Shown piece after piece: positions 1 to 10,731 of a stretch of 64,000 bases of DNA; within the stretch, counting starts at the first letter, position 1; each line of letters starts with the position of its first letter. Position numbers and translations under genes: made by a program. The stretch is from Klebsiella quasipneumoniae subsp. quasipneumoniae (lineage in GTDB: Bacteria; Pseudomonadota; Gammaproteobacteria; Enterobacterales; Enterobacteriaceae): positions 4,526,001-4,590,000 of the forward strand of contig NZ_CP084876.1 in the NCBI RefSeq assembly GCF_020525925.1. Reading direction: 5' to 3'. The notes below the pieces were generated by a model that ran no database searches, was not told the DNA's origin, and saw only the letters and a list, made by a program, of their open reading frames with translations.

Positions 1-1873
<1,873 letters not shown>

Positions 1874-1916
1874 CAGATTCTCGGTTCCGTATTTCGGTTT
1901 GATAAACACCAGTGGC

Positions 1917-2855
1917 TCAGGCCTGGCTGGTCAGCCCAAATAATTCGCGGGCCGTTAACTCATCACGTGCGATTTGCGCCTTCAGCTCGTCGAGCGACGC
2001 AAACCGCTGCTCATTACGTATCTTTTTACGCAGTACTACATTGATATGGCGACCGTAGAGGTCCATTACAACGTCCAACAGATGCACTTCGAGCTGCTGA
2101 CGCACGCCCGCTACCGTTGGACGGGTGCCAATATTGGCGACGCCGGCGATCGGCTTGTCGCCCAGCCCTGTCACTTCTACCGCATAGACCCCTTTAACCG
2201 GGGAAACCTGACGACGCAGCGGTAAGTTCGCCGTCGGAAAACCTATGGTACGGCCCAGTTCGTCGCCATGCACGACGCGCCCGGAAATGCTAAACGGATG
2301 GCCGAGCAGCGTCTCCGCCAGCAGGAGATCGTCATCGGCCAGCGCCTGACGCACCGCCGTGCTGCTGATCCGCACCCCGCCTTCGCAGAAGGTTTGGGTG
2401 CTGGTGACGTCGAAGCCGTATTCCGCCCCCGCCTTTTGTAATAACAAGAAATCCCCCTGGCGACCAGCGCCAAAGCGGAAATCGTCACCGACGGCAAGGA
2501 ACTGCACGCCCAGGCGGCGCACCAGCAGTTCACTGATAAAATCCTGCGCCGTCAGCGCGGCGAACCGGCGGTCGAAGCGAACGCACAGCACATAGTCGAC
2601 CCCGCTTTCAGCCAGATAGCTCAGCTTTTCACGCAGGCGGGTCAACCGCGCCGGGGCTTTATCGGCGGCAAAAAGCTCGAGCGGCTGGGGTTCGAAAATC
2701 ATCACCACCACCGGTAAACCGCGCTGGCGGCCCTCTTCGCGCAAGCGCTGCAGCAGCGCCTGATGCCCACGATGCACGCCGTCAAAATTGCCAATGGTCA
2801 GCACGCACCCGTGCGGGGCCTGACTGAGATTATGTATGCCGCGTATCAGCTTCAT
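1917..2855 (-). CDS. ribF: Bifunctional riboflavin kinase / FAD synthetase
   Basis: Makes FMN from riboflavin and then FAD from FMN, using ATP. The protein is 312 residues from [10 protein letters not shown]. An in-frame ATG 45 nt upstream is not used because the E. coli protein starts at this Met. The N-terminal nucleotidyltransferase motif [10 protein letters not shown] is at residues 22-31. The C-terminal half has the flavokinase signature [11 protein letters not shown] and a conserved GVYAVEV strand. It lies directly upstream of ileS on the same strand and is divergent from rpsT. Confidence 0.96.
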   Translation of the reverse strand: MKLIRGIHNLSQAPHGCVLTIGNFDGVHRGHQALLQRLREEGRQRGLPVVVMIFEPQPLELFAADKAPARLTRLREKLSYLAESGVDYVLCVRFDRRFAALTAQDFISELLVRRLGVQFLAVGDDFRFGAGRQGDFLLLQKAGAEYGFDVTSTQTFCEGGVRISSTAVRQALADDDLLLAETLLGHPFSISGRVVHGDELGRTIGFPTANLPLRRQVSPVKGVYAVEVTGLGDKPIAGVANIGTRPTVAGVRQQLEVHLLDVVMDLYGRHINVVLRKKIRNEQRFASLDELKAQIARDELTARELFGLTSQA

Positions 2856-3108
2856 GTCTGGCTCAAAACAGTGAAAATCGTCCGAGTATACCTTGTACAA
2901 CTGTCAACGTTAACCAGCGATTGCTCCTCGGCAACGAAAGTTCTCAGGAATTCATTCACTCAGCGCGAGTCAGCGGGAAAACCGCCCGCCCCCGGCGATT
3001 TTTATGGTGGAAAAGCTGTATTCGCCTGCAACAAGCTGGTAGAATCTTGCGCCATCACTACGTAATGAAGCGCTGTGGTGTTAAACGGCGCTTATTTGCA
3101 CAAATCCA

Positions 3109-3137
3109 TTGACAAAAGAAGGCTAAACGGGCATATT
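3109..3137 (+). promoter_or_regulatory. Promoter of rpsT
   Basis: A perfect -35 hexamer TTGACA (3109-3114) is followed after 17 bp by CATATT (3132-3137). A GC-rich stretch CCTCGGCC comes next, like the discriminators of stringently controlled stable-RNA and ribosomal-protein promoters. It lies about 50 bp before the rpsT start. The remainder of the 329-bp ribF-rpsT gap (2856-3184) shows no other gene. It should also hold the divergent ribF promoter and possibly a second rpsT promoter, as in E. coli; I could not place these. Confidence 0.7.
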
Positions 3138-3163
3138 CCTCGGCCTTTGAATTGTCCATATAG

Positions 3164-3448
<285 letters not shown>

Positions 3449-3471
3449 TCGCTGCTTGTTGTCGCTTTGTG

Positions 3472-3498
3472 AAAAAACCCGCGAAAGCGGGTTTTTTT
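3472..3498 (+). terminator. Rho-independent terminator after rpsT
   Basis: AAAAACCCGC, loop GAAA, GCGGGTTTTT followed by more T, 23 bp after the rpsT stop. The GAAA tetraloop and A/T tracts on both sides make it usable in both directions, so it may also end nhaR transcription from the other strand. Confidence 0.92.
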
Positions 3499-3557
3499 AT
3501 GCCTGTCATCTTTCCCGTCCTGGCGCGACCTGAGCCACGCCAGCCCACGCTTTCCGG

Positions 3558-4454
3558 CTATCTGGGTTCAGTAAACAGCGACGAATAATCGCGATTGCAG
3601 ATGCGCTGTACCGCCGGATGCTGAATCATCCGTTCGGCGAAAATGGCGTGATACTCCTCCATCACGCTATCCATGCGGCCAATTTCGACAATCGATTCAT
3701 CATGGTAGAAATCATGCGCGTAGAGCGTCGGCGCGACAAAAATCGCATTATGCGCGGCGCCGAAGGCTTTCATGAGCGCCGCGTCGTCAAACTCGCCGAG
3801 GATCTCCACCTTCAGCCCCTGCACGTTAATCCAGTTCAGCAGCTTACGTCCCAGCATCGAGCGTCGACCAGGGATCAGCAGCCGTCGCTCTTCAAGACAG
3901 GCCGGGAACGGCTTCATTGGCGCCGGGTTCATGCACCAGAAGCTGACGCTGCACTCGCCAATCTTCACCGAAAACAGCCCTTCCTGCTGCGTCGAGTCGA
4001 TCGGGCAGTCAGAGATAATCATATCGAGCTTATGCTGGCTCAGCTGCTCCAGCAGCAGCTCATGGGTGGATTCAAAACAGCGCAGATGGATCTGCTCGCT
4101 TTCGACAACGGCGGCATCCAGTACGCCGCTGACCAGCCGTTTCGATAGCGCATCGGCCACGCCGACGTCAAACAGCAGATTCGACTCTTTGCGGTAGTTG
4201 ACGATGTCGAGCATCTCCTGGCTCAGGGTAAACATCCGGTCGGCGTAGCGAAAGACCAGCTCCCCGAGCTCGCTCGGCTCCAGCCCTCTTCCCTTGCGCT
4301 TAAATAACTTTCCCTGCAGACGCTCCTCCAGCGCTTTGATCTGCCCGGTAATGGTTTGCGGCGTCAGAAACAGCGCCTCCGCCGCGCCCACGACAGACCC
4401 TTCTTTATAGACGTGCCAGAAGTAGTACAGATGGTTGTAGTTGATATGTGACAT
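3558..4454 (-). CDS. nhaR: LysR-type activator of nhaA
   Basis: 298-residue LysR-family regulator that senses Na+ and activates the Na+/H+ antiporter gene nhaA. The winged-helix HTH covers about residues 5-65 ([20 protein letters not shown], then [17 protein letters not shown]). A periplasmic-binding-protein-like effector domain follows. The protein begins [20 protein letters not shown], as NhaR does. It lies 54 bp downstream of nhaA on the same strand, the nhaAR arrangement, so it is probably cotranscribed. No truncation is seen. Confidence 0.95.
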   Translation of the reverse strand: MSHINYNHLYYFWHVYKEGSVVGAAEALFLTPQTITGQIKALEERLQGKLFKRKGRGLEPSELGELVFRYADRMFTLSQEMLDIVNYRKESNLLFDVGVADALSKRLVSGVLDAAVVESEQIHLRCFESTHELLLEQLSQHKLDMIISDCPIDSTQQEGLFSVKIGECSVSFWCMNPAPMKPFPACLEERRLLIPGRRSMLGRKLLNWINVQGLKVEILGEFDDAALMKAFGAAHNAIFVAPTLYAHDFYHDESIVEIGRMDSVMEEYHAIFAERMIQHPAVQRICNRDYSSLFTEPR

Positions 4455-4508
4455 GCTTCTCTCCCTGATAATGTCCAGGAGAGCCTGGCTGGCCCTCCTG
4501 CAGAAAGG

Positions 4509-5684
4509 TTATACCGCGAGGCGAGTATCCGTTACGCGCTGACGCAGTATGAGGTAGCCGGTAACAGCTGATACCACCGATCCAATTAAGATGCCAAGCT
4601 TGGCCCAGTTGATTAACGCGGGATCGACATTGGCGAAGGCCAGCGTGGCGATAAAAATCGACATCGTAAAGCCAATCCCGCACAGAATGCCCACCGCCAT
4701 AATCTGCCGGCAGGTGGTCCCCTCCGGTAGCGAGGCCCACTTCAGCTTCAGGGCCAGCCAGCAGAACAGGCTGATCCCCAGCGGCTTACCGATAAACAGG
4801 CCGGCCATGATACCCAGGGGCAGCAGCGACGTCAGTCCATCAAGCGTAACCCCCCGCAGCGAGACGCCCGCGTTGGCGAAGGCAAACAGCGGCAGGATCA
4901 TAAACGCCACCCACGGATGCAGGACATGCTCAAGCACTTTAGCCGGTGACTGACCCTGCTTCTCCTGGAGCGGGATCATAAAGCCGACGATGACCCCGGC
5001 AAGCGTCGCGTGAACGCCGGACTTCAGCACCGCGGTCCACAGCACCGCACCGACCAGAATATAGATCCCGGTGCGTCGCACGCCGCTCAGATTCAGAACC
5101 ACCAGCACCGCAATCGCCGCCGCCGCCACGCCCAGCGAGAGCATTGACAGGTCGTGGGTATAAAACAGCGCGATAATCACGATAGCCCCAAGGTCATCAA
5201 TAATCGCCAGCGCCATCAGGAAAATCTTCAGCGCCGTCGGGACGCGGCTGCCTAACAGCGCCAGCACGCCGAGGGCAAAGGCAATATCCGTCGCCGCCGG
5301 GATCGCCCATCCCTCTCTGGCGACAGGATCCTGAGCGTTAAAGGCCAGATAGACCAGCGCCGGGACGATCATCCCGCCGAGCGCGGCAATCACCGGAAAG
5401 ACCGCCTGACGGCGACTCGCCAGCGAGCCCTGAATCAGCTCGCGTTTAACCTCCAGGCCAATCAGCAAGAAGAACACCGCCATCAGGGCATCATTGATCC
5501 ATAGCAGCATATTCTTGTTGATCTCCAGCGCTCCCACCCGCAGCTGTACAGGCGTATCAAGGAAGGAGTGATACAGACCGCTGGTCACGCTGGTATTGGC
5601 CATGACCATCGCCAGCGCCGCGGCGATGATTAAGACAATGCCGCCGGAAGCATCGCTACTGAAGAATCGTTGCAGATGTTTCAC
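4509..5684 (-). CDS. nhaA: Na+/H+ antiporter NhaA
   Basis: Inner-membrane antiporter that expels Na+ or Li+ in exchange for two protons, for salt and alkaline pH tolerance. I chose the GTG at 5682-5684 (391 residues, [14 protein letters not shown]). This start puts the ion-binding aspartates exactly at E. coli numbers D133 (ATDIAFALG) and D163/D164 (IIDDLGAI), and an AGGA lies 11 nt upstream. An ATG at 5696 would add four residues. The longer frame to 5732 would run through promoter-like sequence. About twelve hydrophobic segments are visible. nhaR follows. Confidence 0.95.
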   Translation of the reverse strand: MKHLQRFFSSDASGGIVLIIAAALAMVMANTSVTSGLYHSFLDTPVQLRVGALEINKNMLLWINDALMAVFFLLIGLEVKRELIQGSLASRRQAVFPVIAALGGMIVPALVYLAFNAQDPVAREGWAIPAATDIAFALGVLALLGSRVPTALKIFLMALAIIDDLGAIVIIALFYTHDLSMLSLGVAAAAIAVLVVLNLSGVRRTGIYILVGAVLWTAVLKSGVHATLAGVIVGFMIPLQEKQGQSPAKVLEHVLHPWVAFMILPLFAFANAGVSLRGVTLDGLTSLLPLGIMAGLFIGKPLGISLFCWLALKLKWASLPEGTTCRQIMAVGILCGIGFTMSIFIATLAFANVDPALINWAKLGILIGSVVSAVTGYLILRQRVTDTRLAV

Positions 5685-5707
5685 TTTTACTTTCATCCTG
5701 TTGGTGA

Positions 5708-5747
5708 ATAACTCGATAAAAGTATAATACACAGACTGATAACTCGA
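5708..5747 (-). promoter_or_regulatory. nhaA upstream region with repeated ATAACTCGA motif
   Basis: ATAACTCGA occurs at 5708-5716 and again at 5739-5747, 31 bp apart, about three helical turns. An AT-rich block containing TATAAT (5723-5728 on the plus strand, ATTATA on the minus strand) lies between them. This is just upstream of nhaA. Such phased repeats are plausible binding sites for the LysR-type activator NhaR, but the assignment is inferred. The plus-strand reading TTGGTG (5701-5706), 16 bp, TATAAT could instead serve a rightward transcript. Confidence 0.4.
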
Positions 5748-5810
5748 AAAAATCAGATTTAAGTTGCGCTAATGCTCGATTTTTACGAGCTAAAGAGGAG
5801 GGATAAGACA

Positions 5811-5858
5811 ATGATAGACTGGGCAGCAAAAGGCCAGGCGTTGACGAAGCAGAATTAA
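5811..5858 (+). CDS. Possible 15-codon ORF with strong ribosome-binding site
   Basis: ATG at 5811 is preceded by AGGAGGG at 5797-5803, eight bases away, an excellent initiation signal. The frame reads MIDWAAKGQALTKQN and stops at 5856-5858. A small hairpin (GCTCG, loop, CGAGC at 5774-5790) and a TTGGTG-16-TATAAT promoter-like pair lie upstream on the same strand. It may be the truncated 5' end of a lost gene, a leader peptide, or chance. Its end overlaps the 3' end of the zinc-ribbon gene on the opposite strand. I do not recognise the peptide. Confidence 0.2.
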   Translation: MIDWAAKGQALTKQN

Positions 5859-7123
5859 CCGCGCAGATCGTCCCACATTTTCTGTCTTTTATTATATTCA
5901 TATTTCAGACAATCCAGCGTCACGGTCACGTTCGCCGGAGACAGGCGATTTAGCTGCGGCAAAAAAGGATGCGCGTGCAGGTATTGAATAAATTTCGTCG
6001 CGCCATTTAACGTGGCGTGCCGCAGATTGGCCGTTTTTTTATTGCCGGTTAGGTTACAAACCGCCATCGCATAGTCCCGTGTAGAGAAGGTCCGCCAGAC
6101 ATTGTTGCGGTTCCCTCCGCCCATAAACAGGCGCGGCGGGATATCATGCAGCGGCGGCGTCATGCCTCGCTCTCTGACAAATGAGATATGGCATCGCCCC
6201 TGTTGAACCTGCTGCAAATTCGCCATCAGGCAGCCACCTAATATAAAACATTCCTGATCGATGTAGTGTTGAATATTGAGGGAGCGTGCATCTGTCAGTG
6301 TTTTGACTAATTCAAAATGGCGATAAGCCGGCAATACGGGTTTGACCAGCATTCCCGGATCGTTTTTGTATAACGCCGCCGGTCCGTAATCCACATCAAA
6401 AAGCGTTGCGCGCCGCATCGTTATCGCTTCTTTCCGTTGCACAAGATGTACCAGCGTACCGGGCGGCAGGCGTTCTTCGTAATAAGAGTGGTATTGATAC
6501 TCCGCTTCAACGGGCTGGAGTGAATAATTGGTTGTTACGGATATAATCCGACCGGTAGTCTCCTCGGCGGTGACCAGCACATACAGAAAATTGTCACCGC
6601 CGTTAAATTTAACCCGAAAAGCGCGGGTGCTGAGGGTAATGTCGAAAGCGGGAAAGGCAAACTCGCGTTCCGCCTGATTTGCCCTGCGGGATAACTTCTG
6701 TAATTCACGGCTTAGTCCGGTACTGTCTAACGCAAGGGCGGATCGGATATCCGCCAGCGAAGCCCCTTCCTGGATGAGTGCGGCAAGATAATCCTGGCGC
6801 GGATCGGTTTTATATCTGACGGGATAAAGAAATGTTTTATGGCACTGCTGGCAGCAGACGCGTGGCTCTCCCTGCGCGGAAAAGCCATACTTTTTTAGTG
6901 AGGCGCCGCCGCATCCGGGGCAGGATTTTATCAACCCTTTCCATACCCGATTTACCGACTGGCGAAAAAGATTCAGCGATCTTGCCGAAATCACAGGAAA
7001 ATGAAAACCACATGCCCTGCATAACACATTTTTCCCCTGGTTCTGGTAATCCGGGCTGTTCAGCACGCCCAGATTTTTGCAGCCTGGCGTTTTGCAGCTA
7101 TCGACATTAACCTGAGAAAACAT
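5855..7123 (-). CDS. Unrecognised zinc-ribbon protein, transposase-like architecture
   Basis: 422 residues, function unknown. Cysteine sets at C10/C15/C35/C38 and C68/C71/C91/C94 look like two zinc ribbons. Residues about 112-145 look like a helix-turn-helix (IQEGASLADIRSALALDSTG). The middle (FDITLSTRAF, then YVLVTAEETTGRIISV) resembles the strands of an RNase H-like transposase core, and the C-terminus resembles transposase tails. No clear DDE triad could be assigned. No terminal inverted repeats are seen. AGGGAG lies 6 bp before the ATG. It follows the sulfatase maturase by 27 bp on the same strand, so it is probably the last gene of that operon. A domesticated transposase acting as a regulator is one reading; that is inference. 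Confidence 0.6.
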   Translation of the reverse strand: MFSQVNVDSCKTPGCKNLGVLNSPDYQNQGKNVLCRACGFHFPVISARSLNLFRQSVNRVWKGLIKSCPGCGGASLKKYGFSAQGEPRVCCQQCHKTFLYPVRYKTDPRQDYLAALIQEGASLADIRSALALDSTGLSRELQKLSRRANQAEREFAFPAFDITLSTRAFRVKFNGGDNFLYVLVTAEETTGRIISVTTNYSLQPVEAEYQYHSYYEERLPPGTLVHLVQRKEAITMRRATLFDVDYGPAALYKNDPGMLVKPVLPAYRHFELVKTLTDARSLNIQHYIDQECFILGGCLMANLQQVQQGRCHISFVRERGMTPPLHDIPPRLFMGGGNRNNVWRTFSTRDYAMAVCNLTGNKKTANLRHATLNGATKFIQYLHAHPFLPQLNRLSPANVTVTLDCLKYEYNKRQKMWDDLRG

Positions 7124-7150
7124 GATTAACTCCCTGTGACGGTATGGTTT

Positions 7151-8362
7151 TCAAACAAATATTGATTTTATCTCTGCCGGTGAAAAACCATTCTGATGGA
7201 GTGTTTTCATCGCGCTCATAGTCACCGCGCTATGAGAGAAAAACGCTTTATAGCCTGCGCACAAATAGTTGTGGTTTCTCTCGCCCGTCGCGGATAGCAA
7301 GAAGCGGTGCTTGGGGCAGCCGCCGTAGCAGGCAAATTGCCACTGACAAGAGCGACACTCCTGCGCCATTGAGTGGCTTTTATCATCACCAAACTGCTGG
7401 TTTTGCGCGCTATTATTCATCGCATGTAGCGTCGTATCCTGAATATTTCCCAGCCTGTACTGCGGATAAACAAAATGATCGCAGTTATAAACGTCGCCGT
7501 TCATCTCCATCGCAAACGCGCTGCCGCAGGTTGGCGCGAATACGCATACCTGGGGAGGCAACCCACACCAGGCGGCAAGCGTTTGTTCAAACATCTGTAT
7601 GCCTATGTCGCCAATGTCTTCGCGGACCCATACATCAAAAATAGCGTTAAGAAAATGGCCAAACTGTAGCGGATCAACCGACCACGGCATCATTTTTGTT
7701 TGCCTGTCCTCAGGGTGCGCCAGCCCAAGGCCGCTCTTTTCGCTGCTTCTTTCCACCAAAGGGATAAATTGCATATAACGGCTGCCGATGCTCTTCAGAT
7801 AGCGATATACCTGAAGCGGATGGCGCATATTGCTCTGATTAACAACCGTCAGCGTATTAAATTCAACGCCGTGGCGGTGCAGACATTGTATGGCCTGTTC
7901 AACTTTCGCATGCGTCGCTTTTCCCGAGCGCGTAACGCGCCATTCGTCATGCAAGGCTGCATCGCCGTCAATGGAAATACCGACCAGGAATTGGTTGGCC
8001 CGAAAAAACTCAGCCCATTGGTCGTCGATCAAAATGCCGTTCGTCTGGAAGGTATTCACAATCGTTTTTCCCGCAGCATAACGCTGCTGGAGTTCGATCG
8101 CCCGGCGATAAAAAGGCAGCCCCATCAACGTCGGTTCTCCGCCCTGCCAGGCAAAAATCACCTCATCAACCTCTTGCGCGGCAATATGTTGTTTAATGAA
8201 GCGTTCCAGCATCTCGTCTGACATTCTGTAGTTGCGTTTTCGCTCCGGGTAGAGCTTTTCCTTTTCCAGATAGAAGCAGTACTTACAATCAAGATTGCAT
8301 ACTGAACCTGTCGGTTTAATCATGACCTGACAGCTCTTTCTTCGCATGATCGCTATGTCCAT
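7151..8362 (-). CDS. Anaerobic sulfatase-maturating enzyme (radical SAM)
   Basis: Radical-SAM enzyme that oxidises a Cys or Ser of a sulfatase to the catalytic formylglycine, in the cytoplasm and without oxygen. From the ATG at 8360-8362 it has 403 residues. The CxxxCxxC cluster is CNLDCKYC (residues 22-29). FAWQGGEPTLMG is the SAM-binding GGEP motif. The C-terminal SPASM region has nine cysteines, including CRSCQWQFACYGGCPKHRF. Starts at 8347 (ATG) or 8395 (GTG, inside a hairpin) are possible. The characterised Klebsiella AtsB has its radical-SAM cysteines at 35, 39 and 42, as I recall, so this looks like a second, paralogous maturase. The sulfatase is immediately upstream. Confidence 0.9.
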   Translation of the reverse strand: MDIAIMRRKSCQVMIKPTGSVCNLDCKYCFYLEKEKLYPERKRNYRMSDEMLERFIKQHIAAQEVDEVIFAWQGGEPTLMGLPFYRRAIELQQRYAAGKTIVNTFQTNGILIDDQWAEFFRANQFLVGISIDGDAALHDEWRVTRSGKATHAKVEQAIQCLHRHGVEFNTLTVVNQSNMRHPLQVYRYLKSIGSRYMQFIPLVERSSEKSGLGLAHPEDRQTKMMPWSVDPLQFGHFLNAIFDVWVREDIGDIGIQMFEQTLAAWCGLPPQVCVFAPTCGSAFAMEMNGDVYNCDHFVYPQYRLGNIQDTTLHAMNNSAQNQQFGDDKSHSMAQECRSCQWQFACYGGCPKHRFLLSATGERNHNYLCAGYKAFFSHSAVTMSAMKTLHQNGFSPAEIKSIFV

Positions 8363-8364
8363 CC

Positions 8365-8404
8365 CAATAAAAAGAACCTGATTCAGTTTAAACACCGAAT
8401 CAGG
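8365..8404 (-). terminator. Terminator-like hairpin between sulfatase and maturase genes
   Basis: CCTGATTC (8397-8404 read on the minus strand) pairs perfectly with GAATCAGG (8377-8384) around a 12-nt loop. TTCTTTTTATT follows directly, ending a few bases before the maturase ATG. It lies 45 bp after the sulfatase stop. It could lower maturase expression relative to sulfatase, or mark a true transcript end with a promoter for the maturase elsewhere. Confidence 0.6.
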
Positions 8405-8449
8405 CGGGCATCGCCCTAAGTGGCATACTACGGTTTTATGGTTATTCGG

Positions 8450-9943
8450 TTAGCCCCAGGTGACCGGCGTCGGCTTATCGCCACGGGCTTTCATTAACGA
8501 ATCGTTATCGATGTCTTCTTTATACTTCAGGAACTTATCGTACAGTTGTTTCTCAATATCCGGCCGTTTGCCAATCTGATTGAGCGTTTCGTAACGGTCG
8601 GTCTTCAGGTTGTAGAGATATTTCGGTTTATTTTCACGATCGATGATCATCTTCCAGTCGCCATCCCTGATCGCCCACTCATCGGTTGGATCGTCCTGGA
8701 ATGGCATATCAACGCCGAAGATCAACGGCTTATTACGCTCCAGCGGCTTCTGTTCCAGCAGCGGAACCAAAGACTGGCCATCGTACGTGCGATCGTTCGG
8801 GAGTGTAAAATCCATCATCTTCGCCAGCGTCGGCATCCAGTCAAGACCGGAAACCGGCGTATCCGTCACCATCCCCTGCGGCAGATGTTTGCCATATTTA
8901 ATAATCGCCGGAACGCGGATGCCGCCTTCCCACAGATTATCTTTACGGCCACGCAAACCATCGGTCTCACCCGCCAGGTTCAGCTCATACACCTTACGCG
9001 CCTCACGCGTTACCGGGCCATTGTCACTGGTGAAAATCACGATGGTGTTGTCTTCTTCGCCCATTGCCTTAATTTTATCCAGCACTTTACCGACCTGAGC
9101 ATCCATGTAACTGATGTTCGCGTAGTACTCCCCCGTGCCACGCCACGGTTTATCAGCCCAGTCGCCATAAAACAGATCCGGGTGCTGTTTTTGGTACGCG
9201 CTCATATATTGCGAGTACATATCGAGATACTTCTTCGGCGAAGCCAGCGGGCTGTGCACCTCAGTAAACGCGACATATAAGAAGAACGGCTTATCATCTT
9301 TCTTATTATCCAGCCAGTTCACCACTTCAGAGCTGACAAATTCACCGCTCATTTTATCTGCGCGACCAATTCGTTGCCCATTGCGTAGCCATCCTGTCGG
9401 ATGCACCACCCCGTAGCGAGGACGCTCTTTGGCATTATCCAGCGTGGAATCCGTGACAAATCCCGCCGGATTCACCAGACTGTAATCAAACCCCATATCT
9501 TTTGCCTGGGGTTGATCGGTACGATCTCCACCTGCATTCAGGTGCAGTTTGCCCATCATCGCCGTGTCATAGCCCTGCTGTTTCAACAGATTGGCGATGG
9601 TCAGTTCATTACGCCCTAATGCAACATCTTTGCCTTCCGGGATCCATGAGCGAATACCAGTGCGAAATGGCATACGACCGGTTAACAGACCCGCACGGGA
9701 GGGGGAGCACAGCGGCGCAGGCGCATAATAATCGGTGAATTTCACCCCTTCCTGCGCCAGTTTGTCGATATTCGGGGTTTTGACAATGGGATGTCCATAA
9801 GTTGCAAGATCGCCATACCCTAAATCATCAGCCAGAATAATAACCAAATTAGGACGCTTTTCTGTTGCGGCATGTGCTGTTGACAGCGCGCTCCCGGCAC
9901 ATAGCGCCAGCCCAATCATACTGGCAACAACTGTTTTTTTCAT
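8450..9943 (-). CDS. Exported arylsulfatase, Cys-type
   Basis: 497-residue alkaline-phosphatase-superfamily sulfatase that hydrolyses sulfate esters, probably in the periplasm. A Sec signal peptide (MKKTVVASMIGLALCAGSAL, cleavage near AHA-A) is followed by the metal site LADDLGYGD (D39, D40). The formylglycine site reads CSPSRAGLLTGR, with TGC for Cys at residue 79. The best-studied Klebsiella AtsA is a Ser-type enzyme, so this is a different, Cys-type sulfatase. TSDNGP and a conserved WEGGIRVP follow, as in the family. AAAGGAGT precedes the ATG. The Tsx-like channel gene ends 20 bp upstream. The maturase gene follows after a terminator-like hairpin. The natural substrate is unknown. Confidence 0.93.
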   Translation of the reverse strand: MKKTVVASMIGLALCAGSALSTAHAATEKRPNLVIILADDLGYGDLATYGHPIVKTPNIDKLAQEGVKFTDYYAPAPLCSPSRAGLLTGRMPFRTGIRSWIPEGKDVALGRNELTIANLLKQQGYDTAMMGKLHLNAGGDRTDQPQAKDMGFDYSLVNPAGFVTDSTLDNAKERPRYGVVHPTGWLRNGQRIGRADKMSGEFVSSEVVNWLDNKKDDKPFFLYVAFTEVHSPLASPKKYLDMYSQYMSAYQKQHPDLFYGDWADKPWRGTGEYYANISYMDAQVGKVLDKIKAMGEEDNTIVIFTSDNGPVTREARKVYELNLAGETDGLRGRKDNLWEGGIRVPAIIKYGKHLPQGMVTDTPVSGLDWMPTLAKMMDFTLPNDRTYDGQSLVPLLEQKPLERNKPLIFGVDMPFQDDPTDEWAIRDGDWKMIIDRENKPKYLYNLKTDRYETLNQIGKRPDIEKQLYDKFLKYKEDIDNDSLMKARGDKPTPVTWG

Positions 9944-9963
9944 TTTAACTCCTTTGACATTTT

Positions 9964-10731
9964 TTAAAATTCATACCCAACCATATAAATCATTTGATCG
10001 CCAAAGCCGTCATAACCTAATTTGTTTTTAAAATAACGCCAGGTTACCGTTGCCTTCCAGTGAGGATAAAATTTCCAGGCCAGCGTTAAACCGCCATTAA
10101 TGCCATAATCACCGTGTTGCTGTTCCGCGTAGGCATCATTTCGCTCAAATTCAATTTCATTCCAGTCTGACAGAACAAATTTCTCGTCAAATAGCGTGAA
10201 GTTATAAGCTGCCGTCCAGCCCAGTACATACCCGTTCCAGCCGCTTGTTTGCCCATATTTTGGTGAAACATAATCACCCGACTCATTGTGGAGTCCGATG
10301 TAAGGTTTAAAGAATCCCCATTTCCCGGACCATCCCAGATAACCAAGACCATAAAACATGTCCAGATCATCCCCCCACGTATTTTCCCACTGGCCATAAA
10401 TCTTGCCAAAGAGCGTATAGTCAGAGCCAAAAAGGCGAACATGCGTCATCGCTGAAACCGTATGGTTACGCCCCGCGACAGAATGGTTGAGTACATTACT
10501 TTCAAAAAAAGAATAGAATTCGGCTTCTTTAAAATTGACGCCAAAATCAGCTGTGGCTTTCCAGACTTCACCACGACCTACATCGACAAAGCCGCTGTTC
10601 CAGTCAGCATAACCTGCATTAATCGATCCAAAAGAATATTGGTAGTCCAAAGATGCTTGTACGGAGTGACTAAATCCCAAGGATGCTGCAAGTATCATAC
10701 AAGCCAATAGCGTATTTTTTATCCGAGGCAT
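9964..10731 (-). CDS. Tsx-family outer-membrane channel protein
   Basis: 255-residue outer-membrane beta-barrel protein with a signal peptide ending near SVQA-S. Alternating aromatic beta strands and a terminal Phe (MVGYEF) are typical of outer-membrane insertion. The sequence (LDYQYSFGSINAGYADWNSG, then GKIYGQWENTWGDDLDMFYG) resembles the nucleoside-channel Tsx/OmpK family. It is the first gene of the minus-strand unit that continues with the sulfatase only 20 bp later. It therefore probably admits the sulfated substrate or its product. Specificity is not visible, and the Shine-Dalgarno is weak (GGGAAA). Confidence 0.8.
   Translation of the reverse strand: MPRIKNTLLACMILAASLGFSHSVQASLDYQYSFGSINAGYADWNSGFVDVGRGEVWKATADFGVNFKEAEFYSFFESNVLNHSVAGRNHTVSAMTHVRLFGSDYTLFGKIYGQWENTWGDDLDMFYGLGYLGWSGKWGFFKPYIGLHNESGDYVSPKYGQTSGWNGYVLGWTAAYNFTLFDEKFVLSDWNEIEFERNDAYAEQQHGDYGINGGLTLAWKFYPHWKATVTWRYFKNKLGYDGFGDQMIYMVGYEF

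Noticed and set aside
5685..5732. Longer nhaA starting at 5732
   Set aside because: The extra codons cover promoter-like sequence and repeats; only the GTG start at 5684 gives the known Asp133/163/164 numbering.
8393..8395. GTG start giving a 414-residue maturase
   Set aside because: It lies inside the terminator-like hairpin loop and has no Shine-Dalgarno; ATGs at 8362 or 8347 are more likely.
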